A DNA stretch of 64,000 nt from Furfurilactobacillus milii. GTDB taxonomy: Bacteria; Bacillota; Bacilli; Lactobacillales; Lactobacillaceae. Below, piece after piece: positions 1-8,013 of this stretch. Under the pieces are notes generated by a model. That model did no database searches. It saw only the letters and a list, made by a program, of their open reading frames with translations, and was not told the origin of the DNA. The stretch's first letter is position 1, and every line of letters begins with the position of its first letter. The DNA is taken from assembly GCF_021654115.1 (NCBI RefSeq), contig NZ_JAIWJF010000002.1:124001-188000 (forward strand). The letters run 5' to 3'. A program made the position numbers and the translations under genes.

Positions 1-338
1 TCAATGTTCTGCAGTTACCATCACAGGCAGAAATATTCGTTAGTGACTTCTTTGACTTCTCGATTTACGTCGATGCTGAGCCAAAGTTAATTGAGCACTG
101 GTTCTTGGAACGGTTCAGCATTTTGCTGGATTCGGCGTTTAACGATAAGACGAATTATTATCATGAACTAGCCACGGGGTCCCGTGAAGATGCGTTTTTG
201 TATGCACGCCAAGTATGGGATGCTGTGGATCTGCGTAATTTAAACGAATATATCTTGCCTACTCGTAATCGTGCCAATGTCATTCTGCACAAGCGTCAGC
301 ATCACGCTATCGATGCCGTTTATTTGCGTCAGTACTAA
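1..338 (+). CDS. coaA: Pantothenate kinase type I, C-terminal part
   Basis: This is the 3' end of a gene that starts before the window; the frame opens at base 3 and ends at TAA 336-338. CoaA phosphorylates pantothenate with ATP in the cytoplasm, the first step of coenzyme A synthesis. The visible 111 residues match the end of prokaryotic-type CoaA: a VSDFFDFSIYVDA strand, a helix around IEHWFLERF, and the terminal block NLNEYILPTRNRANVILHK followed by HHAIDAVYLR. The N-terminal P-loop is outside the window. Next downstream is a pair of structured repeats (363-790) and then a terminator at 829-866. Identification is firm because this C-terminal block is characteristic of the family. Confidence 0.93.
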   Translation, partial: NVLQLPSQAEIFVSDFFDFSIYVDAEPKLIEHWFLERFSILLDSAFNDKTNYYHELATGSREDAFLYARQVWDAVDLRNLNEYILPTRNRANVILHKRQHHAIDAVYLRQY

Positions 339-362
339 GCATCTGAATCTAACGTTGCGCTT

Positions 363-546
363 ACGGTTGTCAACAGTGACACGCTCGTCGTGGGACCGGT
401 TCAAGCCCGAAGTTCACGGTCTTTCACCTCGCCGCAGAGCCTCGTAAAAGCTGAGTCTCTGCGACCGTCCGTGCTGTAAATTCGATAGGACCACTCGAAT
501 TAACAGCACCTTCACGACTCGGTATCACTGTTGCCGCCCTCCAGCT
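363..546 (-). repeat. Family A structured element, left copy of pair 1
   Basis: Read on the minus strand, this 184-nt element folds into a closed multi-helix structure. The outer helix P1 pairs CAACAGTGATAC with GTGTCACTGTTG; P1b pairs TCGTG with CACGA. Helix P2 pairs GTGCTGTTAATTCGA with TCGAATTTACAGCAC and has a single T·T mismatch. P3 pairs CGCAGAG with CTCTGCG. A conserved stretch CGAGGTGAAAGAC and a GGAC/GTCC pairing follow. It is about four-fifths identical by eye to the left copy at 27103-27286 and shares its helices with three further copies. No ORF is supported. Function unknown. Confidence 0.85.
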
Positions 547-607
547 GATATAGTGGACAAACTTTCGATGACATGAGAGGTCGGAAACGATTAATTATCA
601 ATGTACA

Positions 608-790
608 AGTGGAGCTGACCGGAAACAGAGGCCCGTGTCGGCAACACTTAGTGGAAAGGCCTTGGCCGCTTAGTGTTGCGGGATGACTTATGAGACGTGA
701 ACTTCGGCTCATAATCAAAGTTGAAGACTCCGGGCTTCAGGAGGCTGAGACTGGTCCTCACGGATCGGCGTTTCTGGTCAGCGAAACGGC
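608..790 (+). repeat. Family A structured element, right copy of pair 1
   Basis: This plus-strand element lies head to head with the minus-strand copy at 363-546; the two 5' ends are separated by 61 bp. P1 pairs GCTGACCGGAAAC (614-626) with GTTTCTGGTCAGC (770-782), including one G·T wobble. P1b pairs CCGTG with CACGG. P2 pairs AACACTTAGTGG with CCGCTTAGTGTT and keeps the family's T·T mismatch. P3 pairs TTATGAG (688-694) with CTCATAA (708-714), and P4 pairs CTCC with GGAG. A terminator begins about 40 bp after its 3' end, so a short plus-strand transcript could end there. Unrecognised family. Confidence 0.83.
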
Positions 791-828
791 ATATTCTATC
801 TCATTACATCTTTAATCAAAATACGATT

Positions 829-866
829 AACATCCTAGTCGATAAGGACTGGGATGTTTTTCTTTG
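829..866 (+). terminator. Rho-independent terminator after element pair 1
   Basis: The hairpin ACATCCtAGTC-gataag-GACTgGGATGT is followed by TTTTTCTTT. It can end transcription from coaA or from the right-hand family A element, and it insulates the MFS gene downstream. Confidence 0.85.
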
Positions 867-976
867 CAGAGAGGTTGGCAATAACGAAATTTAGCTCCAT
901 TATTGAAATAATTATCTATTTATAGAAGCAATCTGTTATGATGGATTGACATTCTGTGAAACGGGGGAGAGAATCG

Positions 977-2185
977 ATGGCACAAAACGCACCACTTAAT
1001 CAAAAACGTAAATTTAGTTGGCCGCTTTTCTTAAGCCCGTTTATTTCACGGCTCGGCGACGCCCTTTATATTTTTGGCTTGAACTGGTTCATTGTGAAAG
1101 CAACTGGAACGGCGTCTATCTTAGGGGTGGTTCAGGGAATCGGCGGTCTCGTATTGGTTGCTGCCGATGTGCTGGCAGGACCACTTGTCGATAGCGTGAA
1201 TCGTAAACGAGTCATGTTGTGGTCAGATATTATTAGTTTTGTTGCTTGTTTGTTAATGGCCCTGATTGTAGATGTCAATCATCCGATTTTCTATCAACTG
1301 GTTTTATTGACGGCTATTTTAGATATTGGATTGGGTTTCAACTTTCCTGCAGCAAAGGCAATGGTGCCAGAACTCATTCAAGATTCGGCGCTACAACGAT
1401 TTAATGCGATTTCAAATACGTCGCTTAGTTTGGCAGACATTTTTGCACCATTGCTTGGCGGCGCGTTACTAGCCGTTTCATGGATTAACTTTCGAGAATT
1501 TCTATTAATTAATGCTTTTTCATTCCTATTGTCGATTGCGTTGCTACTGGGGATTCGGTATCGGTATCAACCCAGTAAGAGTGGTCGACTGTCTATTTGG
1601 ACAAGTCTACAAGACGGTTTTAAGTATGTCATGGGTAAGCCCGTGCTGGTCAAAATGGTTGTCATCGACAGTGTTGTGAATATTTTTTATGCAGCATTTA
1701 ATTTGTTGCTTCCATATGATGTGAAACATTACTTTGGTGGTAACGAACACCTTTATAGTTATTTGATGGCTGTAATGGCCATTGGTGGCATGCTGGGCGG
1801 TTTGAGTTTGGTACGAGCTCGCAGTGCCCGTGCGTTACCTCAGATTGAACGTGACATTTATCTACTGGCCGTTGTTATGCTGATTGCTGGTTTTTGGCGG
1901 CCGTATCCAGTACTACTGGCGATGACTGGATTGTACGGATTCTTGATCTCAAGAATTGGGGTAGGTTTGTTTACGCTAGTGCAAAATGTAACTGATGTGG
2001 CTTATTTGGGCCGTGTGTTTGGTATTTGGTTTATCTCTGTAGATTTCATGCACCCACTAGGCAATTTTATTTTCGGTTTTGTTATTGACTGGCTGGGAGA
2101 TGGAACCTTCGTTTTAATGGGGATTCTGCTTGCTCTTTGTCTAGGACTTACCGACCTTGTTTTTCGCAAACATACAACGGTTTAA
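977..2185 (+). CDS. MFS transporter
   Basis: This encodes a 402-residue integral membrane protein of the major facilitator superfamily with about 12 hydrophobic segments. It resembles the MFS_3/macrolide-efflux-like branch in its N-terminal PFISRLGDALYIFGLNWFIVKATG segment and the loop motif DVLAGPLVDSVNRKRVM, a version of the GxLaDrxGRkr signature around residue 70. The start was placed at ATG 977, preceded by GGGGGAGA at a good distance; a GTG at 956 is in frame but has no ribosome site. It stands alone between a terminator and the apf-like gene. The substrate cannot be told from sequence; drug or metabolite efflux is a family-level guess only. Confidence 0.85.
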   Translation: MAQNAPLNQKRKFSWPLFLSPFISRLGDALYIFGLNWFIVKATGTASILGVVQGIGGLVLVAADVLAGPLVDSVNRKRVMLWSDIISFVACLLMALIVDVNHPIFYQLVLLTAILDIGLGFNFPAAKAMVPELIQDSALQRFNAISNTSLSLADIFAPLLGGALLAVSWINFREFLLINAFSFLLSIALLLGIRYRYQPSKSGRLSIWTSLQDGFKYVMGKPVLVKMVVIDSVVNIFYAAFNLLLPYDVKHYFGGNEHLYSYLMAVMAIGGMLGGLSLVRARSARALPQIERDIYLLAVVMLIAGFWRPYPVLLAMTGLYGFLISRIGVGLFTLVQNVTDVAYLGRVFGIWFISVDFMHPLGNFIFGFVIDWLGDGTFVLMGILLALCLGLTDLVFRKHTTV

Positions 2186-2472
2186 GCGCAAATTGTCCGT
2201 TGAATTGAGACGAGTGGATTGCAAATAAACGGTTTTATGGCTCAATAAGAAACATCCTTAAATATTACAATATATTTCAGATTTCGAGTTTTATGACAAA
2301 AACGCCTAAATTTGTAATGCTGACGGTATTTCTCTGTTATTTACACGCTGTATAGTAGTCATCGTTGAGTTGTTAATAAACAACACAAGCGAATCATCGC
2401 GTAAGATTTATCTATTAGCCAGCGTGAGTGAAAAAGAGCTCACCATACAAAATTAGGAGTGAAACTTACTAT

Positions 2473-3099
2473 ATGAAGATCAAACAATTAATGCTTTCTA
2501 CTGTTAGTGCCGGTGCGTTACTTTCAATTGGTACTGTTGTTGCAAATGCCGACACCACTGTTACTGTTAAGAGCGGTGACACTGTTTCAAAATTAGCTTC
2601 TGCTAACAACACTACTGTTGATGCAATCGTTAACGCTAACCACTTACAAAACGGTGGTAACTTAATCTTTGTTGACCAATCATTAGATATTCCTGGTGCT
2701 AACGGTACGCAAAGTACTCAAGCAGCACAACCTGCACAACAGGCTGCTCCTGTTCAACAACAAGCTGCTCCAGCACAACAAGCAGCACAACCTGCACAAC
2801 AGCAAACTGTTCAGGCACAACCTGCACAACAAGCTGCTCCTGTTCAACAACAAGCAGCTGCACCTGCCGCTTCTACTGGTGACTCATCAGCTCAAGCATG
2901 GATTGCTGCTCGTGAATCAGGCGGTTCATACACTGCTCAAAACGGTCAATACTACGGTAAGTACCAATTGAGTATGGACAAATTAGGTGGCGACTTATCA
3001 CCACAACATCAAGAAGCTGTTGCAACACAATACGCAGTTTCACGTTACGGTTCATGGGCTGGCGCCCAAGCCGCTTGGCAGTCTCAGGGTTGGTGGTAG
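2473..3099 (+). CDS. Apf-like secreted protein with LysM domain
   Basis: The 208-residue product has a signal peptide of about 26 residues (cleavage near VVANA/DTTV), one LysM domain (about residues 28-72, starting VKSGDTVSKLASANNTTVD), a low-complexity linker rich in Ala, Gln and Pro (about 75-140), and a C-terminal block beginning WIAARESGGSYTAQNGQYYG and ending WQSQGWW. That layout is the aggregation-promoting-factor group of lactobacilli, cell-wall-bound proteins linked to surface integrity and possibly with transglycosylase-like folding. The start is ATG 2473, with AGGAGTG upstream; an earlier in-frame ATG at 2428 lacks a ribosome site and would break the signal peptide. It is monocistronic, ending at a strong terminator. 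Confidence 0.88.
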   Translation: MKIKQLMLSTVSAGALLSIGTVVANADTTVTVKSGDTVSKLASANNTTVDAIVNANHLQNGGNLIFVDQSLDIPGANGTQSTQAAQPAQQAAPVQQQAAPAQQAAQPAQQQTVQAQPAQQAAPVQQQAAAPAASTGDSSAQAWIAARESGGSYTAQNGQYYGKYQLSMDKLGGDLSPQHQEAVATQYAVSRYGSWAGAQAAWQSQGWW

Positions 3100-3138
3100 A
3101 CAACCCCGGCTGACGCCGAAAATTATTTTTGATAATCA

Positions 3139-3170
3139 ATCATCCACTTTAAAGTGGATGATTTTTTTTG
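3139..3170 (+). terminator. Terminator of the apf-like gene
   Basis: A perfect 12-bp inverted repeat, ATCATCCACTTT/AAAGTGGATGAT, runs straight into eight T residues. Confidence 0.92.
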
Positions 3171-3349
3171 CCCAAAAATCCTAAATTTATCATTGCTTTA
3201 CAGTAAGTCGAAGGGCATAAACTAACAGGTGTTGTTGATAAAATAGTGCTGTTTATTAAAGTGAACAATACGATACGTATTGAATGTACTATAATAAGCA
3301 TTAATCTTTTTTACATATTTATTTGATTGACGTGAGGAGGTAGTGGTGA

Positions 3350-4660
3350 ATGAAAGGTCGTTTTGGCTTTTTAAGTATTGTATTATTCGGGATCAACGCC
3401 ATTGTCGGATCAGGTATTTTCTTGTTGCCCAATACGGCGATGAAACTCATTGGGCCGGCCAGTCTACTGGTGTTTGTCTTTGACATGTTTTTGGTTATTA
3501 GTATTGCATTGTGCTTTGCTGAGGATGCCAGTTTGTTCAAACAGAATGGTGGGCCTTATGTGTATGCCAAGGCAGCGTTTGGTGACTTTGTTGGCTACGA
3601 AGTTGGCTTCATTATTTGGGTCATTAGTATTATTGCCTGGGCCACGATGGCCGCTGGGCTGGCGACAGCTCTGGGTGCTTTTTGGCCTGTATTGGCTAAA
3701 CCCGTTTGGCATGCCACGATTATTACAGTGTTGCTAGTCGGACTGGGTGTAATCAATATTCTCGGTGTGAGCGTGACGAAATGGTTGAACAATGTGGTCA
3801 CTGTTGCGAAAATTATTCCATTAGTGCTGTTTGTTGCCATTGGGCTATTCTTCCTTCATGCTGGCAATTTCACACCGTTTTTCCCACATGGCCATTATGT
3901 AGCAGGTTCATTCGGTCAGGCAGCCATCGTCATGTTTTACGCTTTTACCGGTTTTGAGGCCATTGTGATTGCTGCTGAGGACATGAAAAATCCTCAACAC
4001 GATGTGCCGCGTGCGATTATTACGGTGATGGGGATAGTGGCATTGTTGTACTTTCTCATTCAAACGGTGTCAATCGGAGTCTTAGGGACTAAGCTAGCAA
4101 CAACGACGGCGCCAATGCAGGAGGCGTTAACTCAAATTATTGGACCAGTCGGGAAGTACATTATCGGTGCGGGGACGATTATTTCCATTACGGGGATTTC
4201 CGTTGCCCAATCCTTTACCGTTCCTCGTAGTGGCCAAGCAATGGCTGACAATGGTGTCATGCCAAAGATTGTTGGTCGCGTTAATCGTCGCGGGGTGCCA
4301 TATGTGGCTGTGATTATTTCAGTTGCTTTAGCGTTGCCTCTTGCACTGACAGGAACGTTTAGCACTTTGGCTGCCATTTCTGTTGTGTCACGGTTTGCTC
4401 AGTATGTGCCAACGATCATTGCTGTCTTAGTATTCAGGAGGACTCGACCAGATCAACCACGTTCTTTTAAAGTACCATTTGGTCCAGTGATTCCGGTTAT
4501 TGCAATTTTAGTTTCATGCTGGTTACTGGCACAGGCCAAACCGATTAACCTATTTTGGGGTCTTGGTGCGTTATTAGTTGCTGTTCCGTTTTATTTCTTG
4601 ACGAAGAAGAATCGCCAAGAAATTGAGGCGCAACAAAAAAATGAAAATCAGAAGTTATAG
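3350..4660 (+). CDS. APC-family amino acid permease
   Basis: The 436-residue protein has about 12 transmembrane segments and the start typical of amino acid/polyamine/organocation permeases: FGINAIVGSGIFLLP in the first membrane helix (unwound GSGIF substrate loop) and YAFTGFEAIVIAAEDMKNP in helix 6. It would import or exchange an amino acid across the cytoplasmic membrane; the substrate is not predictable here. GAGGAGG lies just before ATG 3350. The gene is monocistronic, bounded by the apf terminator upstream and its own terminator at 4710-4748. Confidence 0.88.
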   Translation: MKGRFGFLSIVLFGINAIVGSGIFLLPNTAMKLIGPASLLVFVFDMFLVISIALCFAEDASLFKQNGGPYVYAKAAFGDFVGYEVGFIIWVISIIAWATMAAGLATALGAFWPVLAKPVWHATIITVLLVGLGVINILGVSVTKWLNNVVTVAKIIPLVLFVAIGLFFLHAGNFTPFFPHGHYVAGSFGQAAIVMFYAFTGFEAIVIAAEDMKNPQHDVPRAIITVMGIVALLYFLIQTVSIGVLGTKLATTTAPMQEALTQIIGPVGKYIIGAGTIISITGISVAQSFTVPRSGQAMADNGVMPKIVGRVNRRGVPYVAVIISVALALPLALTGTFSTLAAISVVSRFAQYVPTIIAVLVFRRTRPDQPRSFKVPFGPVIPVIAILVSCWLLAQAKPINLFWGLGALLVAVPFYFLTKKNRQEIEAQQKNENQKL

Positions 4661-4709
4661 TGATTGCTAGGTTATAGAGGTGCACTTGTATGCATTTACT
4701 TTAGGTACT

Positions 4710-4748
4710 AAAAAGCATCCTTCAAATTGGAGGATGCTTTTTTATTTC
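4710..4748 (+). terminator. Terminator of the APC permease gene
   Basis: Hairpin AAGCATCCT-tcaaattgg-AGGATGCTT is followed by a run of T (TTTTTTATTT). Confidence 0.9.
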
Positions 4749-5110
4749 GTATGAAAGGAATTGTTCAAAAATAGGTCCAAAAATGAAAGCCAAGGTATTA
4801 ATGTTGAAAACATTCGGCTATATAAGCTATACCAATTTATATAAAAGGACTAATTTAAGCAACTTTGTGAGTTTGAAAAACAATAAAATAATTAAAAAAT
4901 GCAAACGAATGTCAAAATCTAGACCAATCGTTTAACACCTTACTGTTACTGACAGTGACACTGATTTTAAATGTGTATATTAATCATTTTTTAATCATAA
5001 TGCCACTTTTATCATCATTTTATTCTTGCCGTTTAAAATTGAAATCGGTATTGTGACAAACATAGACCAAAGAAAGAAAAACAGACGTGTCTATTAAATG
5101 GTTATGAAAA
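4749..5110 (+). promoter_or_regulatory. AT-rich upstream region of transketolase
   Basis: About 360 bp without a gene. The notable site is TGTTACTGACAGTGACA at 4944-4960, which fits the GlnR/TnrA box TGTNA-N7-TNACA exactly at all fixed positions. The remainder is AT-rich with no clear consensus promoter. A near-cre sequence around 4900 (ATGCAAACG) does not match the full consensus. The distance from the box to the start codon (about 160 bp) is long, so regulatory relevance is a guess. Confidence 0.35.
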
Positions 5111-5122
5111 AGGATGATAAAT

Positions 5123-7156
5123 ATGTTTGATTCAATCGACCAATTAGCAGTAAATAGTGTACGGACATTAAGCTTGGATGCAATCGATAAGGCACAATCT
5201 GGCCATCCTGGTCTGCCAATGGGCGCAGCTCCGATGGCGTACGCACTGTGGACTCGAAATATGACGGTTAACCCTAAAGATTCACATTGGTTTAACCGTG
5301 ATCGCTTTGTGCTATCAGCTGGTCATGGATCAGCGATGCTGTACAGTCTGCTGCATTTGAGTGGCTATCAAGTTTCCATCACAGACCTTAAGCATTTTCG
5401 TCAAATGGGTAGCAAGACTCCTGGGCACCCAGAATATGGCTGGACTGATGGTGTCGAGGCAACAACCGGACCATTGGGCCAAGGCTTAGGAATGTCCGTT
5501 GGGATGGCGATGGCAGAGCGGCACTTAGGCGCAATGTATAACCGTCCTGGGTTTAAAGTTGTTGATCACTATACATACACGCTCGTTGGTGACGGTGATC
5601 TCATGGAAGGTATTTCCCATGAAGCAGCTAGTCTAGCTGGTCGTCTGAAATTAGGCAAACTGATTGTACTCTATGATTCTAACGACGTGTCTTTGGATGG
5701 CCCACTGAGCAACGCTTTTGCTGAGAACATTCAGAAACGGTTTGAAAGTTACGGCTGGTCCTATCGGCGGGTTGACGATGGTAATGATTTGAACAGCATC
5801 GACAAGGCAATTAAAACGGCGCAGATGGATCAAACCAAGCCAACCATTATTGAGGTCAAAACGACGATTGGCTATGGTGCACCAAAGCAAGGCACCCATG
5901 CAGTTCACGGTGCGCCATTAAGCGCGGCCGACTTGCGCGTTGCCAAGGAAAATTATCAATGGCCTTATGCACCGTTCTATGTTCCGGGCGAAGTGTACGA
6001 TCGCTTTTACCGGACCATTCAACGTCGCGGGCATAAAGCAGAGGAAGACTGGAATCACATGATGGAAAGTTATGCGACTCAGTATCCTGAGCTTGCAGCT
6101 TACTTTGCCGACGATGTTCGTCAAATGAAGAGCGTGGACTTAAGTGATTTAACTGACCAGTATGAGCTTGGCGATGCCGAAGCAACTCGTTTGACTAGTG
6201 CCAAGGTTTTGCAAACATTGAGTAAACGGGAACACTCATTGTGGGGTGGCTCAGCCGACCTGTTTTCTTCAAACAAAACGAATATTAAGGATAATGGGCG
6301 TTTTGACGTGGATAGCGCGGTCAACCGAAATCTGTGGTTTGGTGTCCGTGAGTTCGCTGAAGGTTGTGCGATGAACGGAATTGCCTTGCATGGTGGTTCA
6401 CGTGTATACGGCAGTACGTTTATGGTATTTTCAGATTATATGCGTGGTGCCATGCGGTTGGCTGCCTTACAGAAGCTACCCGTTACGTATGTGTTCACCC
6501 ATGACTCCGTGGCGGTTGGCGAGGACGGTCCAACTCATGAACCGATTGAACAACTCGCCAGCATGAGGGCCATGCCAGGGCTATCTGTTATTCGTCCAGC
6601 TGATGCAAACGAAACGATTGCTGCTTGGCAACAGGCGATGGGAGCGCATGACCACCCAACTGTGCTAATTATGACACGACAAACATTGCCAGTCTTGACT
6701 GGTGCCAAGGCGCATCCGGAAGGTGTGAGCCGGGGGGCTTACGTTATTTCCGCACAAAAGGGCCTCAAACCAGATGGTATTTTAATTGCCAGCGGTTCAG
6801 AGGTTCAATTGGCCTTGACTGCACAGCAGAAACTGTGGGAACGTGGCGAGGACGTATCTGTGGTCTCGATGCCAAGTATGGATTTGTTTGATGCTCAACC
6901 GCAAGACTATAAGGATGAAGTTTTGCCACGTGACGTCCGTAATCGGGTGTCTATTGAAATGGGAAGCACGAGTGACTGGGGTAAATATGTCGGTTTAGAC
7001 GGTAAGGTAATTGGTATCGATACCTTTGGTCTAAGCGGCAAGGGGAGTGAAGTCATTAAACACTTTGGTTTCACGCCTGAAACGGTCGTTGATACGTATG
7101 CCAGCCTAATTAATACACGGTTGCACACACTTAATGAGAACGTTTCCGCACGATAA
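5123..7156 (+). CDS. tkt: Transketolase
   Basis: This encodes a 677-residue thiamine-diphosphate enzyme that moves two-carbon ketol units between pentose, triose and hexose phosphates. The N-terminal [14 protein letters not shown] and [18 protein letters not shown] segments, the ThDP/Mg motif GDGDLMEG (about residues 153-160), and the pyrimidine-domain motifs [15 protein letters not shown] and RPADANE are all present, and length is normal. The start is ATG 5123 with AAAAGG nine bases upstream, giving [11 protein letters not shown]. With rpiA also in the window it supplies pentose-phosphate interconversion. It is monocistronic, ending at a bidirectional terminator. Confidence 0.95.
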   Translation: MFDSIDQLAVNSVRTLSLDAIDKAQSGHPGLPMGAAPMAYALWTRNMTVNPKDSHWFNRDRFVLSAGHGSAMLYSLLHLSGYQVSITDLKHFRQMGSKTPGHPEYGWTDGVEATTGPLGQGLGMSVGMAMAERHLGAMYNRPGFKVVDHYTYTLVGDGDLMEGISHEAASLAGRLKLGKLIVLYDSNDVSLDGPLSNAFAENIQKRFESYGWSYRRVDDGNDLNSIDKAIKTAQMDQTKPTIIEVKTTIGYGAPKQGTHAVHGAPLSAADLRVAKENYQWPYAPFYVPGEVYDRFYRTIQRRGHKAEEDWNHMMESYATQYPELAAYFADDVRQMKSVDLSDLTDQYELGDAEATRLTSAKVLQTLSKREHSLWGGSADLFSSNKTNIKDNGRFDVDSAVNRNLWFGVREFAEGCAMNGIALHGGSRVYGSTFMVFSDYMRGAMRLAALQKLPVTYVFTHDSVAVGEDGPTHEPIEQLASMRAMPGLSVIRPADANETIAAWQQAMGAHDHPTVLIMTRQTLPVLTGAKAHPEGVSRGAYVISAQKGLKPDGILIASGSEVQLALTAQQKLWERGEDVSVVSMPSMDLFDAQPQDYKDEVLPRDVRNRVSIEMGSTSDWGKYVGLDGKVIGIDTFGLSGKGSEVIKHFGFTPETVVDTYASLINTRLHTLNENVSAR

Positions 7157-7200
7157 TATAGTTGGTTGTTCAAAGCTCATCCTGCTTTATGAATGACGAC

Positions 7201-7240
7201 TAAAACGACTCACGCCCGTTTGGGCGTGAGTCGTTTTAGA
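7201..7240. terminator. Bidirectional terminator between tkt and the DUF4811 gene
   Basis: CTAAAACGACTCACGCCC and GGGCGTGAGTCGTTTTAG form a perfect long stem with A and T runs on both sides, serving the plus-strand tkt and the minus-strand exporter operon. Confidence 0.9.
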
Positions 7241-7269
7241 TACATATTAGTTACTTACTCTCAAAAAAA

Positions 7270-8013
7270 TCACTTAACTGATGCGACTGCTTTTTTAATC
7301 AACTGAGATTGAAATTCAGCCGCGTATTGTTTAGTCAGTTTTGCTTGAGCTGCTTGATCCATTGCAAGCTTTGGATTCTTAGTAACGGCCGCTTGCATCT
7401 TAGCTTTAACATAGGCTTCAGCTTGTTGTTTCATTTGAGCCTTGGCCTGAGGTGTTTGCATCTTAGCCATCTGGCCTTGCAACTTCTTTGCTTGGCTAGT
7501 TGAGAGATGCAACCATGAACTTGGCAGATAGAACGTATTTGTCCGTTTTGTCAGTTTATGGTTTTCTTTGGCAATGCCGAACCAGACTTTAGCAGTGTGG
7601 CTCTTATATTCCCAACGCGTTTCTGATGTTTTTAACGTTGCCTTATTACCGCTAGCCTTTTTAATTGTGTTAGTGGTAAATTCATCGGCCTGTGTGTGAC
7701 CAGGCTTCTTTTGGTTAGCCTTGGTCGCATAAATTTGAACGTTTTCAGTGCCTTTAGTCCCAACGTTTTGGTAGAGTACCATATTGACACCGTTAGCGCT
7801 ACTGCCACTAGCAGAATAAATCTGTTTAGTCGTCGTTGTGGTGACTTTGTGCATCCCAAAGTGACTGTGGTCGTTGGCTGTGATCATAAAGAGTGAGCCA
7901 CATAGCACGATGATTGATAGTAAGGTACCGATGATTTGCCAAGTCCGGTTATTAATGTAGACGAAGCAAATGAACAGGGCAATGGCACCAATGACAAGTG
8001 TAGCTAGAATCAT
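7270..8013 (-). CDS. DUF4811 domain membrane protein
   Basis: A 247-residue protein with two N-terminal membrane helices (about 1-20 and 27-46), an extracytoplasmic region rich in Thr/Ser/Lys, and a Gln/Lys/Ala-rich C-terminal helix region (about 175-245). It fits the DUF4811 family, which in lactobacilli is found next to a DHA2 exporter as here. Translation is coupled: the exporter's stop and this start overlap as TAATG at 8011-8015, and the ribosome site GGAGGTG lies inside the exporter's last codons. A helper or sensor role for the exporter is inferred only from the linkage. Confidence 0.7.
   Translation of the reverse strand: MILATLVIGAIALFICFVYINNRTWQIIGTLLSIIVLCGSLFMITANDHSHFGMHKVTTTTTKQIYSASGSSANGVNMVLYQNVGTKGTENVQIYATKANQKKPGHTQADEFTTNTIKKASGNKATLKTSETRWEYKSHTAKVWFGIAKENHKLTKRTNTFYLPSSWLHLSTSQAKKLQGQMAKMQTPQAKAQMKQQAEAYVKAKMQAAVTKNPKLAMDQAAQAKLTKQYAAEFQSQLIKKAVASVK

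Noticed and set aside
512-718. 68-codon minus-strand ORF
   Set aside because: It crosses both family A elements and their spacer, has no ribosome site, and the composition follows the structured repeats.
2696-2971. 91-codon ORF rich in His, Asn and Leu
   Set aside because: It is the out-of-frame reading of the Ala/Gln repeat linker of the Apf-like gene.
4895-4915. cre site upstream of transketolase
   Set aside because: ATGCAAACG matches only the left half of the consensus; the right half (TNWCA) is not at the required distance.
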